Below, piece after piece: positions 56,406 through 64,000 of a DNA stretch of 64,000 nt. The notes below the pieces were generated by a model, which saw only the letters and a list, made by a program, of their open reading frames with translations, did not search any database and was not told where the DNA came from. The translations under genes were made by a program, and so were the position numbers. Source of the DNA: Solobacterium sp. (lineage in GTDB: Bacteria; Bacillota_I; Bacilli_A; Erysipelotrichales; Erysipelotrichaceae); NCBI GenBank assembly GCA_017469885.1, contig JAFUFO010000008.1, positions 1 through 64,000 of the forward strand. Reading direction: 5' to 3'. Numbering within the stretch: position 1 is the stretch's first letter; every line of letters begins with the position of its first letter.

Positions 56406-56498
56406 ACATCAGTTCTCCAGTGTCCTTCCATCCTATCACGGCGAAGGGGTGTTACGTCAGTGTGAAAGGATTATAATATAGACAGAGGAATCACCCCG

Positions 56499-57416
56499 AT
56501 GACAGAAAATCATGCATATTACGGCAGAGAGGTCCTGCCGTTTCTTGCGGAACAGTATAAGCAACTGTATATCCCGCCTTCCGAAGATGCACTGGAAGCG
56601 TATCGGGGCGTTGTGCTTTCCGGCAGGGAACCGGAACATCACTCCCTGTCGCATTTCCTGATGCATGCGGAAGACTCTGCGGTATATGAGGAAACTCCCG
56701 TCGGTCCGGTGCTTTCGGTAACCCTTCATGAACGGAAAGACTTTGAAACCTTCCTTCAGATCATTGCGAATAAGTGTCAGCCCGTTGAAATCCCAGCCAC
56801 CCAGGGTGCGACCACGCTGGAGGGACTGATCAGCTGGCCGAAGATCGAAGCACATAAACAGGCATTCCTTGCGCAGGCAGAAGCCGACGGTGTCAAAGAT
56901 CCTGACTGGGACAGTGAATTCACAAGGTTTACATCTGTCAGGTCCAACTTTACCGATGCCATGCTGGTGCTGTCGGCCGGACCGTACAGTGCGGTAAACG
57001 GTGCGGAATTCGGCATTCCCGAAGAACAGTGGAGAAAGGATTCCGTTACGATTCGCCGCTACCATGAGCTGAACCATTTCATCTGCCGGAAACAATGGCC
57101 GGAAAAGATCAGTGCGGTATGGGATGAACTGGTCGCCGATGCTATCGGACTCTATGCCGCATACGGCAGGTATGACATCGCCATGGCAGAGCGCTTCCTT
57201 GGAATCCGGGACGGCAGCTATACCGGCGGACGCCTGGAAAACTATGTTGAGGAAACGGATCCGGTAAAAAAACAGGACACCCTGAACCGGCTTGCCCGGA
57301 AGATTCACCCGATTTTGGAATCGTTCGCCGCAATCATCAACACACATCCCGGCATTCATCCGTTCGAGATGATTCCGCTTCTCGAAGACCACTTTGCGGG
57401 GGATATCACCGCCTGA
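56499..57416 (+). CDS. Uncharacterised HExxH protein, gluzincin-like
   Basis: The 305-residue protein matches no family I recognise. It contains HELNH (189-193) in RRYHELNHFICRK, followed 17 residues later by ELVAD (210-214), an ExxxD. HExxH then ExxxD is the zinc site of gluzincin peptidases, so it may be a metallopeptidase or a zinc hydrolase. It has no signal peptide or membrane segment. A TATAAT and AGAGGAA precede the ATG. The small zinc-ribbon gene follows 77 nt later. Confidence 0.78.
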   Translation: MTENHAYYGREVLPFLAEQYKQLYIPPSEDALEAYRGVVLSGREPEHHSLSHFLMHAEDSAVYEETPVGPVLSVTLHERKDFETFLQIIANKCQPVEIPATQGATTLEGLISWPKIEAHKQAFLAQAEADGVKDPDWDSEFTRFTSVRSNFTDAMLVLSAGPYSAVNGAEFGIPEEQWRKDSVTIRRYHELNHFICRKQWPEKISAVWDELVADAIGLYAAYGRYDIAMAERFLGIRDGSYTGGRLENYVEETDPVKKQDTLNRLARKIHPILESFAAIINTHPGIHPFEMIPLLEDHFAGDITA

Positions 57417-57493
57417 ACCACCGATACGCAGAAATGAGTATTCCAGTGAATATTCGTATATACATTCAGAACTACAGAAGGAGATGATCATTC

Positions 57494-57748
57494 ATGTCTG
57501 GTTTCAACAATCCCGAACGCATCAACGAAGAACTGGAGGACGTGATCCGCGGCAGATCAACGAACTCCCTGACGCATGAGGACTTCCTTGCGGAACCAAC
57601 CATCGTGCGCACAACCCATCCGGCACGGTGCCCGCAATGCGGCTCCAAGGATGTCATTACCATCCGGAAACAGATCCGTATGCCGGACAGTGACGCCGGT
57701 GTCCTGCCGACCTGTCACTGCAATCACTGCGGTTGCGACTTCCTGTGA
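57494..57748 (+). CDS. Small zinc-ribbon protein
   Basis: The 84-residue protein has an acidic N-terminal part and a C-terminal ribbon with CPQCGSKD and CHCNHCGCDF, two C-x2-C pairs that should bind one zinc. Its role is unknown. GAAGGAGATG lies upstream. It may be cotranscribed with the HExxH gene and ends at a symmetric terminator. Confidence 0.75.
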   Translation: MSGFNNPERINEELEDVIRGRSTNSLTHEDFLAEPTIVRTTHPARCPQCGSKDVITIRKQIRMPDSDAGVLPTCHCNHCGCDFL

Positions 57749-57768
57749 GATCATTTGTTTCTCCATTT

Positions 57769-57794
57769 AAAAAGTGCAGTTTCCTGCACTTTTT
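57769..57794. terminator. Bidirectional terminator
   Basis: AAAAAGTGCAG and CTGCACTTTTT flank a 4-nt loop between convergent genes, and the SRAP stop codon sits at its edge. Confidence 0.85.
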
Positions 57795-58401
57795 AAACGT
57801 TCTCGTGATAATCCATCGCGGTAAGCAGATCTTCCAGTACATCCTCCGCCGGAATGCCCGGATCGATCCAGTCATCGATCCGGCTTTTTGGAATGATGAC
57901 CGGCATGCGGTCATGGATAAAGGCAATCGATTCTTCCGCTGCTCTTGTCAGGATGACAAATTCGGGAACGCCGCCGTTCAGTCGGTACAGCCCGCAGAGC
58001 GATACCCCGTCTGAGGCACTTGGCTGAAGGACGTAGCGGATCGCCTTCTGTCCGGAGGGATGCGCCCACTCATAATAACAGGAAGCGGGAATCACACAGC
58101 GCCGGATTTTCCATGCGTCCTTGAACAACGGTTTTTCTGTGGCGGTTTCGAGCCTTGCGTTGAGCACCTTACGGTTTCCCTGTCCGCTCAGCCGGAATCC
58201 GAACAGCATCGGAAAGAAACTCTTTTCGCCGTTTTTATTGCGGGCGATCACCGGCGCCAGGGAGCCGGGATAGACATCCCCCTCCGTGACCAGCGAGGTA
58301 TGAAGTTCCTGTTCCAGTTTCTGTTGAAGCGGCGAGCTTTGAATCACCCGGAACATCGCCGCAAATTCCGGCGAGGCACCGATGAAATATGCTGTGCACA
58401 C
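57793..58401 (-). CDS. SOS-response-associated peptidase (SRAP, YedK/HMCES)
   Basis: The 202-residue protein starts MCTAYF, leaving Cys2 free after Met removal to crosslink abasic sites in single-stranded DNA. The glutamate in ASCYYEWAH and the histidine in AFIHDRMPVII complete the family active site. It shields abasic DNA during replication. It ends next to the PH-like gene by 9 nt on the same strand, so the two may be cotranscribed. Confidence 0.92.
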   Translation of the reverse strand: MCTAYFIGASPEFAAMFRVIQSSPLQQKLEQELHTSLVTEGDVYPGSLAPVIARNKNGEKSFFPMLFGFRLSGQGNRKVLNARLETATEKPLFKDAWKIRRCVIPASCYYEWAHPSGQKAIRYVLQPSASDGVSLCGLYRLNGGVPEFVILTRAAEESIAFIHDRMPVIIPKSRIDDWIDPGIPAEDVLEDLLTAMDYHENV

Positions 58402-58410
58402 AGTCTGAAA

Positions 58411-58791
58411 TCAGCCGATCACCGCAAGGACTGCTTTTCCAAGCGCAGCCACATCGGCCTTTCCCTTGAATTTGAAGGTGATGGATTTCCCGCCCTTGAA
58501 ATCAAGGCGCAGCTGGGATTCGCCCATCAGTCCGCCCGGGTTTTCCACACCGATCGAACGGACTTCCTTATACGGCAGCACCGCCACCGCATCACTGTGT
58601 CCGTTGAGATCCCGCGCATCCGCATAGATTACGTTCCGTACGGTAAAGATCACCTGGTCATTCCGGTTACTTTCCGGACGGCACTGCAGTAAGACTGCCG
58701 AAGTCCCGCGCATCGTCTCCGCAAGTTCATTGATTTTCACGCCTTCATTGACGACTAGGCTGAGTTCATTCTGGTCATAAAATGAGAACAT
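58411..58791 (-). CDS. PH-like domain protein, tentative
   Basis: The 126-residue protein is predicted mostly beta with a C-terminal helix (ADVAALGKAVLAVIG), and has VRSIGVENPGG and LRLDFKGGKSITFKFKG strands suggesting a bacterial PH-like fold. This is a fold-level guess. ATG 58791 has GGAGG 8 nt upstream, better than the ATG five codons earlier. It lies just before the SRAP gene. Confidence 0.7.
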   Translation of the reverse strand: MFSFYDQNELSLVVNEGVKINELAETMRGTSAVLLQCRPESNRNDQVIFTVRNVIYADARDLNGHSDAVAVLPYKEVRSIGVENPGGLMGESQLRLDFKGGKSITFKFKGKADVAALGKAVLAVIG

Positions 58792-58915
58792 GTCCTGATC
58801 CTCCAAAACAATTCATGTATCGTTTCATTCATTGTATCGCAAAACGGGATTCTGTCCGTATATGGTCCTTTTTCCGGGAAATGATTACAATTAAATTCAT
58901 AAGGAGGTTCTTCCA

Positions 58916-60244
58916 ATGGCTATTGATCCGAAATTCTTTATTCACGAAGATGACAAGGCTGCCCTGGATGCCCTCAAGGCAATTCCGGGTTTCACAGCGT
59001 TCATCAAGGCATTCATGAAGGTCTGGAACGAAAACCAGTTCCGGATTCTGAACATGTCCTCCCGTATTCGCATTGATGAAAACCAGCTGCCGAAATACTA
59101 CCGTATGCTGGAACCGATCTGCGAAAAGCTCGGTATTGAAGTGCCGGAGCTTTACCTCGAACTGAACGTCAATCCGAATGCATACACCTACGGTGACACA
59201 AAACCGTTCATCGTCATGACATCCGGTCTCATCGATACCGTACCGGAAGAACTGATTCCGACGGTGCTTGCGCATGAGTGCGGCCATATTGCCTGCCATC
59301 ATACGCTGTACCGCACAATGGGTCAGATGATTCTCAGCGGCACGATGGGTATTCCGGGCATCGGCGCGCTGATTTCCCTGCCGTTACAGATTGCCTTTGC
59401 GTACTGGATGCGGTGCAGTGAATTCTCTGCCGACCGGGCTGCGATTCTCGTGGACGGAGATGCAGAGAACATCATCGATCTCTGCATGCGGCTGTCCGGT
59501 TATACCAAAAATGTCGGCGACGCAGCACACAAGGCAGAATTCCTGAAACAGGCCGAAGAATACAAGGCGCTGATCAAGGATGACGTACTGAACCAGACGA
59601 TGGAATTCATGATTCTCGCCGGCCAGAGCCATCCGCTCACCGCAGTGCGTGCCTATGAGGCTAACGCATGGGCATCGTCCGACAATGTCACAAGACTGCT
59701 CAACTATTACGGCGAAGTCTCCCGCAGTATGCCGCATACCGAAGTTCCAATCGGCGAAGCCGCTGCCCTGATGAAGGGACGCAATGCGGAAGCCCTTGCG
59801 GCAGAACTGAAGGACGCCGGTTTCACCAATGTCACCTGTGTCCGTGAAACCACGGCGGACCTGTTCACTTCGGAAGGATCCGTTACCGGTATTTCCATTG
59901 ACGGTGTTTCCGACTTCAATGCGGACAGCTGGTTCCCGTGTGATGCGAAGGTTGAAATTTCCTACTATGCCCCGCTGACTCCGGAAGAAGAGGCCGCCGC
60001 GCATCCGGGTGAGATCCGCATGCCGATGTCCTCGCTCAGCTGTTACGGACGGGATTATGTTTCGCTCTGTCAGGAGCTTGTGAATGCCGGATTCAAGAAT
60101 ATCTTCACCGTACAGGATCCGGGTATCCGCCCGCTGTTCCTGAAAGACGGCGGCGTCACAAAGGTGACGGTCGGAGAAGTTTCCGACTTTGAAAAGGGAG
60201 ACTGGTTCCTGGCATCCATAAAGATCCGCGTCATGCATTTCTGA
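58916..60244 (+). CDS. M48-family metallopeptidase with two C-terminal PASTA-like repeats
   Basis: The 442-residue protein has HECGH (120-124) and SEFSADRAA (168-176, third ligand Glu169), the M48 zinc site. A hydrophobic stretch lies between (about 143-165) and there is no signal peptide. Two repeats follow, AAELKDAGFTNV...DGVSDFNADSWFP and CQELVNAGFKNI...GEVSDFEKGDWFL, which look PASTA-like. The orientation and substrate are unknown. AAGGAGG precedes the ATG. It ends at a clear terminator. Confidence 0.87.
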   Translation: MAIDPKFFIHEDDKAALDALKAIPGFTAFIKAFMKVWNENQFRILNMSSRIRIDENQLPKYYRMLEPICEKLGIEVPELYLELNVNPNAYTYGDTKPFIVMTSGLIDTVPEELIPTVLAHECGHIACHHTLYRTMGQMILSGTMGIPGIGALISLPLQIAFAYWMRCSEFSADRAAILVDGDAENIIDLCMRLSGYTKNVGDAAHKAEFLKQAEEYKALIKDDVLNQTMEFMILAGQSHPLTAVRAYEANAWASSDNVTRLLNYYGEVSRSMPHTEVPIGEAAALMKGRNAEALAAELKDAGFTNVTCVRETTADLFTSEGSVTGISIDGVSDFNADSWFPCDAKVEISYYAPLTPEEEAAAHPGEIRMPMSSLSCYGRDYVSLCQELVNAGFKNIFTVQDPGIRPLFLKDGGVTKVTVGEVSDFEKGDWFLASIKIRVMHF

Positions 60245-60268
60245 GCCCGATCACACATTACAGCACAG

Positions 60269-60300
60269 GAAAACGGAGTGTGTCTCCGTTTTCTTTTTTT
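60269..60300 (+). terminator. Terminator of the M48 gene
   Basis: GAAAACGGAG and CTCCGTTTTC pair around a 5-nt loop, followed by TTTTTTT. Confidence 0.9.
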
Positions 60301-60404
60301 GTCCGGGGAGCGGATTGTGTTTTTCACTCCACCTGTGCAGAAAATTGCTGTTCAAAAACGGAGATTCGAATTTACAATGTAGTCAGAAGGAATTTGAGAT
60401 TTTT

Positions 60405-61370
60405 ATGGCAGACAAAAAAGAACTCCCGCTCGCGATGCTCGAGCTTTTGATTCGCTACACCGACGAAGAGCATTCCCTGAGCACCAGTGAACTGAAACAG
60501 TACCTTGAACAGGAATATGATCTGACCCTGGAACGCAGGACCCTGTACGCAAATATGGACCTGCTTAAGAAATACGGGCATGACATCAGCACCTGGCAGG
60601 AAAACAGCTTCGGATACTTTCTGAAAAGCCATCAGTTCACAAAATCCGAAGTGCTGCTGTTATGCAATGCGATTCATTCCAGCCACTTCATCTCCCAGAA
60701 GGAAAGCAGTCAGCTGATCCGGAAACTGCTCTCAACACTGAGCATCTACGATCGGAAAGAATATACCGATAAAGTCTATCTGCCAAACCCGAAGAAGACG
60801 GAAAACGAGAAACTGCTCGATAATCTGTCGCTGATCAGCCAGGCTATCCGGGAGCGCAGTCCGATCCGGTTTGACTACCTGCGTCACAGGACCGACAAGA
60901 CGCTGTATTCTCCGCGGACCTATGAAGTCGAACCGCGTTATATCGTCTACCAGGACTCCCGAGCGTATCTGATCGTCACCAGCGATCACCACGAGGGATT
61001 TGCGCATTACCGCATTGACCGGATCACCGGCATTGATATCATCGAAGACCGGAAGTTCAGGGCACTTCCGAAAGAGATGGATGCCTATGAATACGCAAAG
61101 AACATGTTCTACATGTTCAATGACGAAAAGGTCCATGCCTCCCTGCGCTGTGAGAAGCGCGTCCTCGATTATATGATTGATACCTTCGGAAGCGATGTCA
61201 TGATCCTTCCGGTGGATGATGATTACTTCGACATCCATATACGCGGAAGCCGGACCGGCATCCTGCTGTTTGCCCAGCAGTACATCGATGCCGTTACGAT
61301 TCTCGAGCCCGAAGATCTGCGTAAGGAAATGAAAGAGCGGCTGAACAGAGCCGCTGACAATTACAGCTGA
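60405..61370 (+). CDS. WYL-domain transcriptional regulator, paralog 2
   Basis: The 321-residue protein begins MADKKELPLAMLELL and has the winged helix LSTSELKQYLEQEYDLTLERRTLYANMDLLKKYG. The WYL region reads RAYLIVTSDHHEGFAHYRIDRI. It is the same length as the copy at 40437 and clearly paralogous. AGAAGG lies 14 nt before the ATG. It is followed by glgA after 15 nt, so it may control glycogen storage. Confidence 0.87.
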   Translation: MADKKELPLAMLELLIRYTDEEHSLSTSELKQYLEQEYDLTLERRTLYANMDLLKKYGHDISTWQENSFGYFLKSHQFTKSEVLLLCNAIHSSHFISQKESSQLIRKLLSTLSIYDRKEYTDKVYLPNPKKTENEKLLDNLSLISQAIRERSPIRFDYLRHRTDKTLYSPRTYEVEPRYIVYQDSRAYLIVTSDHHEGFAHYRIDRITGIDIIEDRKFRALPKEMDAYEYAKNMFYMFNDEKVHASLRCEKRVLDYMIDTFGSDVMILPVDDDYFDIHIRGSRTGILLFAQQYIDAVTILEPEDLRKEMKERLNRAADNYS

Positions 61371-61385
61371 CAGGAGAACAAATCT

Positions 61386-63206
61386 ATGAAAATACTGTTT
61401 GCGACAAGCGAATGTGCACCGTTTTCCAAATCCGGAGGTCTCGCCGATGTGGCGTTCTCCCTTCCGCCCGCGCTGAAACGGGCACACAATACCACTGCGA
61501 TCATCACCCCGTATTACAAGTGCGTGAAGGACCGCTTTGCGGACCAGATCGAACTGGTAAAGGAACAGACCGTACGGCTCGGCAGTGCCGAACTGTACTG
61601 CGGCCTGTTAAAGGGAGAGCTTTCCGGTGTTCCCGTCTGGTTCATTGACAATGAAGCGCTCTTCAACCGGGATCGTCTCTATGGCTACGATGATGACAAG
61701 TTCCGGTTTGCCTGGTTTTCCAAGGCAGTCGTCGACCTCATGCAGGAACTGGATTTCATTCCGGATATCCTTCACTGCAATGACTGGGAAACTGCCCTTG
61801 CGGTCATCTATCTGAAAGATGATCAGGCAAGACGTTCCATCTACCGGAATATCCGGACGGTCTATACCATTCATAACATCGCCTACCAGGGTCAGTTCGG
61901 CGCATCCGATCTCACCACGACGTTTGCGCTCGATCCGGGATGGTATCTCGGAGGACTTGGCTATGAGTATGAAGGAAGACATGACGTCAACCTTATGAAA
62001 GGCGCGATGTTGATGGCGGATGCGGTATCCACTGTTTCTCCGACCTATGCCCGCGAGCTGCATACCCATGAATTCGGAAAAGGACTCGAAGGCGTATGCG
62101 ACATCGTCGAATCCAAGATGTACGGAATTCTCAACGGCATCGACCCGGCCCACTATGATCCGGGAACCGATCCCCGCATTCCGAAGAACTTCACTGCGGA
62201 TGAGATCTCCGGGAAGCAGAAATGCAAGGAATACCTCCAGGAAACCTTCGGCCTCCGGAAGGCAAAGAAATGGCCGCTGTTTGCGGTCGTCGCACGACTG
62301 GTCGAACAGAAAGGCGTGGAGCTGATCAGAGAAGCACTCCCGATCATGATGGAGCGCGGCATTCAACTGATCATTTTCGGTCAGGGCGATCAGAAATATG
62401 TGGATTTCTTCAATGCATGCAGGGACCGCTATGCCGGACAGTTCGGTTTCTCCGATCAGTACACCGAGGAGATGGCCGCCCGTGTATTCGCCGGTGCGGA
62501 CTTCTACCTGATGCCTTCCGCATTTGAACCGTGCGGACTCTCGCAGATGATGGCCATGCGTTACGGAACCGTTCCGATCGTTCATGAGACCGGCGGTCTC
62601 AAGGACACCGTACGTCCCTACTCTGACTTTGATGGGATCGGCGATGGATTCTCGTTTGCGGATTATACAGCGAAAGGGATGCTGCTGGCGGTGGATGAAG
62701 CAATCAAGGTCTACTTTGCGGAACGCAAGGTCTTCCGTGTCATCCGTGACCGCTGTATGCGCAAGGACTTCTCCTGGAAGAAATCCGCAGGCACCTATGT
62801 CAAAATGTATTCCGATATCTGCGGCAGCGGCTTCGATCCGAATGTCACCTTCCAGGATGCCTATGATGCGCTGAAGGTTGTCTATGAAGATCTTGAACCT
62901 GTCCGCAGTGAATATCTCGCAAAACAGCCGGATGACTACCAGAATGTGGTTCAGATTGAAATTCTCGGGCCTGGCTCCGGAACGTTCTATCTGAAGTTTA
63001 CGAAGGCAGGCATGGAAATGGCACCGTACAGTTATGAAGGCGCGGATGCCACAATCAGCGCTTCGATCGACAATCTCTACGATATGGCGATCGGCACCGC
63101 AAGCGCAGATCGGCTCTTCGTCAACGGTCAGATGAAGGTCAAAGGCAATATCTCCAAAGGTGCGGAGATGCGCTATCTCATCATGGAGCCTTCCAAAGAA
63201 GATTAA
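61386..63206 (+). CDS. glgA: Glycogen synthase with C-terminal SCP2-like domain
   Basis: The 606-residue protein has a GT5 starch/glycogen synthase region (1-490) with KSGGLADV (15-22), the THNIAYQG-like HNIAYQG stretch and FEPCGLSQMMAMRYGTVPIVHETGGLKDTV-type C-terminal motif. It would extend alpha-1,4-glucan from ADP-glucose. The usual length is about 480. The extra 110 residues (about 499-606; GADATISASIDNLYDM, VNGQMKVKG) resemble an SCP2 sterol-carrier domain. CAGGAG precedes the ATG. No other glycogen gene is adjacent. Confidence 0.93.
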   Translation: MKILFATSECAPFSKSGGLADVAFSLPPALKRAHNTTAIITPYYKCVKDRFADQIELVKEQTVRLGSAELYCGLLKGELSGVPVWFIDNEALFNRDRLYGYDDDKFRFAWFSKAVVDLMQELDFIPDILHCNDWETALAVIYLKDDQARRSIYRNIRTVYTIHNIAYQGQFGASDLTTTFALDPGWYLGGLGYEYEGRHDVNLMKGAMLMADAVSTVSPTYARELHTHEFGKGLEGVCDIVESKMYGILNGIDPAHYDPGTDPRIPKNFTADEISGKQKCKEYLQETFGLRKAKKWPLFAVVARLVEQKGVELIREALPIMMERGIQLIIFGQGDQKYVDFFNACRDRYAGQFGFSDQYTEEMAARVFAGADFYLMPSAFEPCGLSQMMAMRYGTVPIVHETGGLKDTVRPYSDFDGIGDGFSFADYTAKGMLLAVDEAIKVYFAERKVFRVIRDRCMRKDFSWKKSAGTYVKMYSDICGSGFDPNVTFQDAYDALKVVYEDLEPVRSEYLAKQPDDYQNVVQIEILGPGSGTFYLKFTKAGMEMAPYSYEGADATISASIDNLYDMAIGTASADRLFVNGQMKVKGNISKGAEMRYLIMEPSKED

Positions 63207-63220
63207 CGGATGTATGTATG

Positions 63221-63248
63221 GAAGCCGGTATTCCGGCTTCCTTTTTTT
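63221..63248 (+). terminator. Terminator of glgA
   Basis: GAAGCCGG and CCGGCTTC flank a 4-nt loop, followed by CTTTTTTT. The next gene's -10 (63250-63255) begins immediately after the T-run. Confidence 0.88.
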
Positions 63249-63249
63249 C

Positions 63250-63255
63250 TATAAT
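63250..63255 (+). promoter_or_regulatory. -10 element of the second ATC-hydrolase-family gene
   Basis: A perfect TATAAT ends 6 nt before the ATG at 63262 and abuts the glgA terminator. No -35 is clear because that position is occupied by the terminator stem. Confidence 0.6.
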
Positions 63256-63261
63256 GGAATC

Positions 63262-63879
63262 ATGGAATACGGAATCCGCGAACATGCGCTGTACTATGCA
63301 CTGCTCGCAAAGGCAGTGCTGGAGACAGAACATCTGCCAAACGCAGAAGAACTGCTGAAAACCATCACATCCGAATACGGAAGACGCCGCGGAAAACGCA
63401 TGCGCGCAAACGCGGAGACGCTCTGTCCCTCGGATGATCTTTCCGCATTTTTCCGCACCGGAGAATGGGCCGGAAAACCGGGTGAGAACCGGTCCGAACT
63501 GATCCGTAATCAGGACACAACCGAATCCCATGTCCATGTCTGCGCCTGGTATGACACCTGGAGACAATACGGTCTGCTTGCATATGGTACGTATTACTGC
63601 CGGTGGATCGACCCTGCGATTGCGGAAGGGTTTGACGGCAGTTTCCGCTTATCCGTTCCGCAAACCAAAGGCGCCGGAGATTCCGTCTGCCGGTTTGTCT
63701 GGAATCAGCCGGTCAGCGCTCCGGAGAGCGAGCGTCCGTTCCTTCTCCCCTTTTCGTTTCATATCGAAGAACTGCGTCATACCGCACAGGAGGTTCTGTA
63801 CAGGACCGTGCCTGAACAGGCGAAAGATATCCTGAAGCGGACCGAAGATGCGTTTCAGGAATCTGTTCAGACGTTATAG
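63262..63879 (+). CDS. ATC-hydrolase-family protein, copy 2
   Basis: The 205-residue protein has HVHVCAWYDTWRQYGLLAYGTYYCRWIDPAIAEGF, a pattern of the L-2-amino-thiazoline-4-carboxylate hydrolase family (PF14196 type). It is diverged from the copy at 51936. The activity is not established. The start ATG at 63262 begins MEYGIREHALYYALLAKAV, and there is no Shine-Dalgarno behind a -10 only 6 nt away. Confidence 0.72.
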   Translation: MEYGIREHALYYALLAKAVLETEHLPNAEELLKTITSEYGRRRGKRMRANAETLCPSDDLSAFFRTGEWAGKPGENRSELIRNQDTTESHVHVCAWYDTWRQYGLLAYGTYYCRWIDPAIAEGFDGSFRLSVPQTKGAGDSVCRFVWNQPVSAPESERPFLLPFSFHIEELRHTAQEVLYRTVPEQAKDILKRTEDAFQESVQTL

Positions 63880-63886
63880 CACCCAG

Positions 63887-63911
63887 AAAAAGCCGGACGT
63901 TCCGGCTTTTT
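63887..63911. terminator. Bidirectional terminator
   Basis: AAAAAGCCGG and CCGGCTTTTT flank a 5-nt loop between convergent genes. Confidence 0.88.
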
Positions 63912-63913
63912 AT

Positions 63914-64000
63914 TCAGGATTCGTTCTGAGGATCCGCCCCGCTCATCGCAAGCAGACGGCTGCGGAGTCTTTCCAGTTCTGCTGTTTCGGTTATGACTTC
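63914..64000 (-). CDS. Partial gene, C-terminus only
   Basis: On the minus strand an open frame of 28 codons ends in TGA at 63914. It reads EVITETAELERLRSRLLAM and SGADPQNES, an amphipathic helix followed by a polar tail. The gene enters from beyond the right edge. The family cannot be told. The hairpin at 63887-63911 would end its transcript. Confidence 0.55.
   Translation of the reverse strand, partial: EVITETAELERLRSRLLAMSGADPQNES

Overview
The window looks like chromosomal DNA of a low-to-middle GC Gram-positive bacterium (Bacillota). The evidence is a housekeeping sigma factor in an operon with prfA and prmC, an RNA polymerase delta subunit, a DarA-type cyclic-di-AMP receptor, a class B sortase, an NSS sodium symporter, TagO and a PTS beta-glucoside cluster. 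An affiliation near Erysipelotrichia is plausible, but that is a guess from gene content. No prophage, insertion sequence, CRISPR array, tRNA or rRNA gene is visible, and no gap exceeds 300 bases.

Layout. At 1-171 there is no gene, but a consensus promoter with an A/T-rich upstream element points out of the left edge, as expected for a stable-RNA operon. At 0.2-8 kb lie a DUF402 phosphatase-like gene, a TPP-riboswitch-controlled thiT, free-methionine-sulfoxide reductase, a DUF3783-psuG-AAC(3)-like group, a DtxR-family regulator, a YhfC membrane protein, a flavodoxin, a small YvlD-like membrane protein and a D,D-carboxypeptidase. At 8.2-11 kb is a Zn/Cd-type P1B ATPase with three metal-binding domains and His-rich linkers, under a textbook promoter with an ArsR/SmtB-type operator. 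At 11-15 kb is an overlapping operon (membrane protein, GH2 hydrolase, hslO, dus). At 15-22 kb lie a PemK/MazF-like gene-tilS-hpt-ftsH and upp-DUF1146-tagO. At 22-38 kb there are a glycosyltransferase, an NSS transporter, glyA-tsaC with a tiny membrane peptide gene, rpoD-prfA-prmC-srtB, HAD-murA-rpmE, fba, rpoE, ispF-HD-DUF1934 and cca.

At 38-43 kb come dtd-DUF951-ychF-darA, a WYL regulator, an AI-2E family permease and a lipoprotein. At 43-50 kb is a beta-glucoside cluster (two GH1 enzymes, PTS EIIBC, an Fe-S aldo/keto reductase) divergent from an RpiR regulator, with palindromes between them. From 50 to 64 kb is a more accessory stretch: ADP-ribosylglycohydrolase, an LCM-type methyltransferase with an ATC-hydrolase-family protein, a 1-phosphofructokinase-like kinase, a cysteine-rich protein, a TVP38 protein, a DUF89 phosphatase, an unrecognised HExxH protein, an SRAP protein, an M48 peptidase with C-terminal PASTA-like repeats, a second WYL regulator, a glycogen synthase fused to an SCP2-like domain, and a second ATC-hydrolase-family protein.

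The main cross-window observation is that many monocistronic or first-in-operon genes have a -10 hexamer (often extended, TGn) ending only 6-10 nt before the start codon and no Shine-Dalgarno sequence. This suggests a sizeable class of leaderless mRNAs. The other standouts are the GlgA-SCP2 fusion, the unrecognised gluzincin-like protein, the duplicated HMA/His-linker unit, and the face-to-face thiT/msrC promoters.
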